From JBBTQJ01 sp038065755 (GTDB lineage Bacteria > Patescibacteriota > Minisyncoccia > Minisyncoccales > Staskawiczbacteraceae), in contig JBBTQJ010000032.1 of assembly GCA_038065755.1 (NCBI GenBank), forward strand, positions 1 through 8,172: 8,172 bases of DNA, given 5' to 3'. Below the pieces are notes generated by a model. That model saw nothing but the letters and a program-made list of their open reading frames with translations. It searched no databases and was not told where the DNA came from. A program made the position numbers and the translations under genes. This document shows positions 5,975 through 8,172 of the stretch, piece by piece; the first letter of the stretch is position 1; each line of letters begins with the position of its first letter.

Positions 5975-6901
5975 ATGACAGCAACGAAAAAATATCGAGT
6001 GGCGGTTATAGGAGTTGGGAATATGGGAAAAAATCATTTAAGGATTTATTCCGAAATTCCTTCTGTTAATGTAATTGCTATATCAGACCTGAATTCATCT
6101 TTAATTGAGACTTTTGCTACAAAATACCATGCGAATGCTTATCTTGATTTTAGGAAAATGTTGGATGGTGAGGATGTCGACATCGTGTCGATTTGCGTTC
6201 CTACTTCCAAACATTATGAGATTGCAAGGGAGTGCGTCGGGCGGGGAATTAATGTCTTGCTTGAAAAGCCAATCGCTAATGATATATATCATGCCCAAGA
6301 TCTTTTGGATTTTGCAGAAAAAAGAAGTGTAAAATTTTTGGTTGGCCATATTGAAAGATTCAATCCAATGGTCAATAGGATCAAAAAAATCGTTGGGCAA
6401 GGACAGATAGGAAAAATTATCGCCATAATAGCGAGAAGGGTTGGGATGTTTCCCCCTCAAATTCAGGACGTAGATGTGGCGATAGACTTAGCCATACATG
6501 ATATAGACATCTGTAACTACTTATTAGGAAATCTACCTTTTGAAATAAGAAAAAATGGGCAAAGGAATTTGACAAAAAATAGAGAAGATTCAGTAGAATT
6601 TTTTCTCAGATACGAAAGCGGAGCTTCGTCGTATATCCAAGCAAACTGGGTTACTCCGGTGAAAATAAGGAAATTAATCATCACCGGTGAGACAGGATAT
6701 CTGGAAGCAGATTATATAAGTCAAGAGATAGAACTTTACGAAAACCGGGGTGCCGGAGAAGTGTATGTGATAAAAATCGTTCCTGATAAAAAGGAACCAC
6801 TGAGAGAGGAATTGCTATATTTTATTGACTGCGTTGAGAAGGATGTAATTATTGATTCCAGATTCGCGTTAGATTCCTTAAGAATCGCTTTGAATTTGTG
6901 A
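5975..6901 (+). CDS. Gfo/Idh/MocA oxidoreductase, probably nucleotide-sugar 3-dehydrogenase type
   Basis: NAD(P)-dependent oxidoreductase of the sugar dehydrogenase superfamily. The Rossmann fold opens with VAVIGVGNMGKNH (9-21; GxGxxG at 13-18). EKP (97-99) is the conserved lysine motif. DLAIHDID (171-178) holds the catalytic-type histidine, His175. VGHIERFNP (123-131) and ARRVGMFPP (153-161) resemble the subfamily usually annotated as UDP-N-acetylglucosamine 3-dehydrogenase, so a UDP-amino-sugar substrate is my best guess, not proven. The 308 residues end at SLRIALNL, where relatives I know continue some 15-20 residues (RIALAALES...), so the C-terminus looks trimmed. AGGAG (5961-5965), 9 bases before the ATG, sets the start. 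It follows the sulfotransferase by 43 bases and is followed at once by a terminator, fitting a two-gene glycan-modification unit. Confidence 0.9.
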   Translation: MTATKKYRVAVIGVGNMGKNHLRIYSEIPSVNVIAISDLNSSLIETFATKYHANAYLDFRKMLDGEDVDIVSICVPTSKHYEIARECVGRGINVLLEKPIANDIYHAQDLLDFAEKRSVKFLVGHIERFNPMVNRIKKIVGQGQIGKIIAIIARRVGMFPPQIQDVDVAIDLAIHDIDICNYLLGNLPFEIRKNGQRNLTKNREDSVEFFLRYESGASSYIQANWVTPVKIRKLIITGETGYLEADYISQEIELYENRGAGEVYVIKIVPDKKEPLREELLYFIDCVEKDVIIDSRFALDSLRIALNL

Positions 6902-6907
6902 GTATAT

Positions 6908-6936
6908 GGCACGTATATTTTAGACGGGCTTTTTTT
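6908..6936 (+). terminator. Imperfect rho-independent terminator after the dehydrogenase
   Basis: GGCACGT (6908-6914) pairs with ACGGGCT (6924-6930) apart from one A-G mismatch, with a 9-base loop. A T-run follows (6930-6936). It begins 6 bases after the stop codon. Confidence 0.55.
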
Positions 6937-6968
6937 GTATTATAGTGTTCTTTTTTTTATAGATGTTA

Positions 6969-6974
6969 TATAAT
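6969..6974 (+). promoter_or_regulatory. Perfect -10 placed for a leaderless mRNA
   Basis: TATAAT at 6969-6974 predicts a start at about 6981, exactly the A of an in-frame ATG. No good -35 is seen (TGTTCT at 6946-6951 is the best at 17 bases). This -10 decides the start of the next gene: the upstream ATG at 6963 would lie inside the promoter. Confidence 0.55.
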
Positions 6975-6980
6975 AGACAT

Positions 6981-7523
6981 ATGAGTTGGGAATCTATTTA
7001 TAATTTTTTTGGAATTAAAGATTTTATTTATTTTATCTCTTCGCCGGATGTGCAAGATATGCTTTTTCCCATAAAGCTGGTTTTTGTGATATGCGCGATG
7101 TTTTTTCTGGCGGGAGTAATTTATTTTATGATTAATTCCAGTTTTGTGAAGTATAGATTTTTAGAAGATGTGACAGAATTTGTTTCTTGGCAGGCATACG
7201 GCCTGAAAGAAATCACCAAAAGATGGAAAAAGATTATGAGTAAAATAGGGGCAGGCGCCGAATCTTCTTATAAACTTGCCATAGTGGAAGCAGATGATTT
7301 TTTGTTTGAACTAATGCAAGACAGGGAATACCCCGGAGATAATTTTGAAGAAATTATAAAAGCAATGGACAATAAAATTTTGTCTAATATAGATAAAATT
7401 AGAGAAGCCCATCTGGTAAGAAACTCCATAGTTTATAATTCGGACTATAAACTAGACACGGAATACGCAAAAAAAATTTTAAACGAATATGAGTCTGCAG
7501 TAAACACCATCGGCTCTGCCTAA
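6981..7523 (+). CDS. One-TM protein of unknown function with a cytoplasmic C-terminal helical domain
   Basis: I recognise no named family. From the ATG at 6981 the protein has 180 residues: a short N-terminal helix, a single strong membrane span (30-52), a basic juxtamembrane helix (74-88), and a soluble C-terminal domain beginning YKLAIVEADDFLFELM (97-112). Anonymous proteins with this layout are, to my knowledge, common in Parcubacteria. Near the end, AHLVRNSIVYN (143-153) resembles the RNxxVH motif of HEPN-like helical domains, but Tyr152 is where the histidine would be, so RNase activity is not implied. There is no Shine-Dalgarno before either in-frame ATG (6963 or 6981). A perfect -10 ending 6 bases before 6981 argues for leaderless translation from 6981. 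It is a single-gene unit between two terminators. Confidence 0.82.
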   Translation: MSWESIYNFFGIKDFIYFISSPDVQDMLFPIKLVFVICAMFFLAGVIYFMINSSFVKYRFLEDVTEFVSWQAYGLKEITKRWKKIMSKIGAGAESSYKLAIVEADDFLFELMQDREYPGDNFEEIIKAMDNKILSNIDKIREAHLVRNSIVYNSDYKLDTEYAKKILNEYESAVNTIGSA

Positions 7524-7550
7524 ATTATAAGATTAGATACTAAAATAAAA

Positions 7551-7577
7551 AGCAATGCATTTTTGCATTGTTTTTTT
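7551..7577 (+). terminator. Rho-independent terminator of the one-TM gene
   Basis: CAATGCA (7553-7559) pairs with TGCATTG (7564-7570) around a TTTT loop, extended by A7551-T7572 and a G-U pair. Seven T run through 7571-7577. It begins 27 bases after the stop. Confidence 0.9.
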
Positions 7578-7675
7578 GATATATAATTGCGCGAGGTCTG
7601 ACCTTATACAACCCTACGTGATTTTTGTCCTATGGTATGACATTTTCCTACTGACATTAAATTGACGATAAACTA

Positions 7676-7704
7676 TTGACGGCATTTTATATATTTGCTA
7701 TAAG
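7676..7704 (+). promoter_or_regulatory. Extended -10 promoter of an orphan structured RNA
   Basis: TTGACG (7676-7681), a 17-base spacer, and TATAAG (7699-7704) with TG at 7696-7697. The predicted start is near 7711. A second TTGACG (7662-7667) 14 bases upstream, followed by AAACTATT, echoes the -35 region of the two six-TM gene promoters. No open reading frame of note follows before the terminator. Confidence 0.75.
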
Positions 7705-7710
7705 GTATTA

Positions 7711-7844
7711 TTGACTTATTATTAGGACATAGGACATTAAGCTCGTTGTACTACGCAACGGGCTTATTAAAAGAAGTTGTACCTGGGCGTTGTTAGATCG
7801 GTTTTCCTTCCTAACTCTACGCCCAGATATAACTTCTTTTTTTT
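7711..7844 (+). ncRNA. Candidate structured non-coding RNA, unclassified
   Basis: Between a good promoter and a strong terminator lie about 134 bases with no convincing coding frame. Two hairpins are predicted. The first is GCTCGTTG (7741-7748) with CAACGGGC (7756-7763), extended by TAA/TTA to 11 bp. The second is a long stem from 7769 to 7840 that ends in a T-run. The 5' part holds a tandem TAGGACA repeat (7723-7736). It matches no RNA class I can name: no T-box, tmRNA or RNase P signatures, and no 6S-like central bubble. It could be a free small RNA or the attenuated leader of the six-TM gene at 7973. The call rests on promoter, structure and terminator together. Confidence 0.6.
7769..7844 (+). 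terminator. Long-stem intrinsic terminator ending the orphan RNA
   Basis: AAAAGAAGTT (7769-7778) pairs with AACTTCTTTT (7831-7840), continued by GTA/TAT. After one mismatch, CTGGGCGT (7783-7790) pairs with ACGCCCAG (7819-7826), then GTTAG (7792-7796) with CTAAC (7811-7815). About 26 pairs are topped by a 14-base loop. T7837-7844 forms the U-tract. Confidence 0.8.
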
Positions 7845-7871
7845 GTCCTATTAATGTTTGACACGCAGGGG

Positions 7872-7948
7872 AGGGTTATTGACTAAACTATTTTAAATGG
7901 TATAAATAAATCAGTTGTTTGACAATTTAAATTACGCCGAATAACCCT
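7872..7948. repeat. 9-bp inverted repeat flanking the copy B promoter
   Basis: AGGGTTATT (7872-7880) and AATAACCCT (7940-7948) are exact reverse complements. The left arm touches the -35 hexamer; the right arm lies in the 5' leader, 12 bases before the ribosome binding site. This could be an operator pair or, in a read-through transcript, a stem enclosing the promoter region. Confidence 0.5.
7879..7906 (+). promoter_or_regulatory. Promoter of six-TM gene copy B
   Basis: TTGACT (7879-7884), a 16-base spacer, and TATAAA (7901-7906) preceded by TG at 7898-7899. The predicted start is near 7913, about 60 bases before the ATG. Its sequence aligns almost base for base with the copy A promoter at 1549-1577. 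Confidence 0.8.
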
Positions 7949-7972
7949 GATAACATAGAAAAGGAGATAAGT

Positions 7973-8172
7973 ATGCCGACCGAAGCAAGGGAGAAAATTT
8001 CTCTGCCAAAACTTTTAGACCCGATTACCCCTTACCAGGCAGGTATTTATGTTACGGTTTTAAACATAATCCAATGCATTGCCTTGGCCTTTTTAATAAA
8101 CGAAGCAAAGGAAGTCATAATAAAAAAAGAGGTTAGTTTGGTTTTTATAATGCGTTCTGGCGTTGCCTTGAC
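7973..8172 (+). CDS. Six-TM-family membrane protein, copy B, N-terminal part (runs off window)
   Basis: Paralogue of the gene at 1625-2386. The 66 complete codons begin MPTEAREKISLPKLLDPITP; residues 3-66 align without gaps to residues 20-83 of copy A, with about 39 of 64 identical by my count. The best-conserved part is TVLNIIQCIALAF in the first membrane span. The N-terminus is 17 residues shorter than in copy A. AAGGAG (7961-7966) 6 bases before the ATG sets the start. The 3' end lies outside the window, so length, integrity and the presence of a two-TM partner gene cannot be judged. The function is unknown. Confidence 0.88.
   Translation, partial: MPTEAREKISLPKLLDPITPYQAGIYVTVLNIIQCIALAFLINEAKEVIIKKEVSLVFIMRSGVAL

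Larger units (their letters stand above)
7626..7850. repeat. Heptamer TAGGACA, four copies around the orphan RNA
   Basis: TAGGACA occurs in tandem at 7723-7729 and 7730-7736. The inverse, TGTCCTA, occurs at 7626-7632 and 7844-7850, both within TTTTGTCCTAT. ATTATTAGGACA (7718-7729) and the 7844-7855 segment form a 12-base inverted repeat with one mismatch that encloses both hairpins. Confidence 0.7.

Noticed and set aside
7577..7587. A -10-like TATAAT after the one-TM gene terminator
   Set aside because: No -35 at suitable distance, and it overlaps the terminator T-run in AT-rich DNA where such matches are expected by chance.
7594..7604. Palindrome AGGTC-T-GACCT as an operator
   Set aside because: Perfect but only 11 bases, and no promoter is tied to it; too little to call a site.
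7723..7736. CRISPR-like repeats
   Set aside because: Units are 7 bases with no spacers, and no cas genes are present.
7746..7796. Possible 16-codon leader peptide (TTG start) in the orphan RNA
   Set aside because: Weak start codon, no proper ribosome binding site, no run of a single amino acid as in known attenuator peptides, and the frame is explained by the hairpins.
7711..7860. T-box or other known riboswitch
   Set aside because: No T-box consensus (AGGGTGG-type) or other aptamer core that I can recognise.
7919..7956. Second promoter for copy B starting with TTGACA at 7919
   Set aside because: No acceptable -10 at 16-18 bases; TAACAT (7951-7956) lies 26 bases away.
7711..7972. Type III toxin-antitoxin arrangement (repeat RNA, terminator, toxin gene)
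   Set aside because: The repeats are heptamers rather than tandem units of about 35 bases, and the next gene is a membrane protein with its own promoter, not a ToxN-like RNase.

Overview
The window is AT-rich, densely packed bacterial DNA with every supportable gene on the + strand. It looks like a Patescibacteria/CPR (Parcubacteria-type) genome. The grounds are small genes with short gaps, core genes mostly without a Shine-Dalgarno sequence, repeat-like in-frame inserts in a core enzyme (gatA), and an anonymous one-TM protein of a style I associate with that group. This placement is inference from style, not a taxonomic proof.

Layout. (1) 1-1474: the 3' end of proS overlaps a complete mreB. 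(2) 1475-2703: an accessory unit with a strong extended -10 promoter, a six-TM protein, a small two-TM protein and an intrinsic terminator. (3) 2731-4994: a gatC-gatA-NUDIX run under one predicted promoter; gatA carries two repeat-like inserts. (4) 4995-6936: a second accessory unit, a sulfotransferase-like protein and a Gfo/Idh/MocA nucleotide-sugar-type dehydrogenase, with its own promoter, 5' hairpin and imperfect terminator. (5) 6969-7577: a one-TM protein predicted to be made from a leaderless mRNA, then a terminator. (6) 7578-7972: a 395-base non-coding stretch holding a complete orphan transcription unit (promoter, two hairpins, U-tract) flanked by repeated TAGGACA/TGTCCTA heptamers, then another promoter. 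(7) 7973-8172: the start of a paralogue of the six-TM protein of region 2.

How it fits together. Core translation and shape genes (proS, mreB, gatC, gatA) are interleaved with two kinds of accessory cassette. One is the six-TM family, present twice about 6.3 kb apart, with near-identical core promoters even though the proteins differ by roughly 40% in the comparable part. The other is a sulfotransferase plus sugar-dehydrogenase pair that probably modifies surface glycan. The accessory genes all have good AGGAG-type or GGTGG-type ribosome binding sites; the core genes and the one-TM gene do not. The best candidates for something undescribed are the structured RNA at 7711-7844 and its link to the duplicated six-TM membrane proteins.
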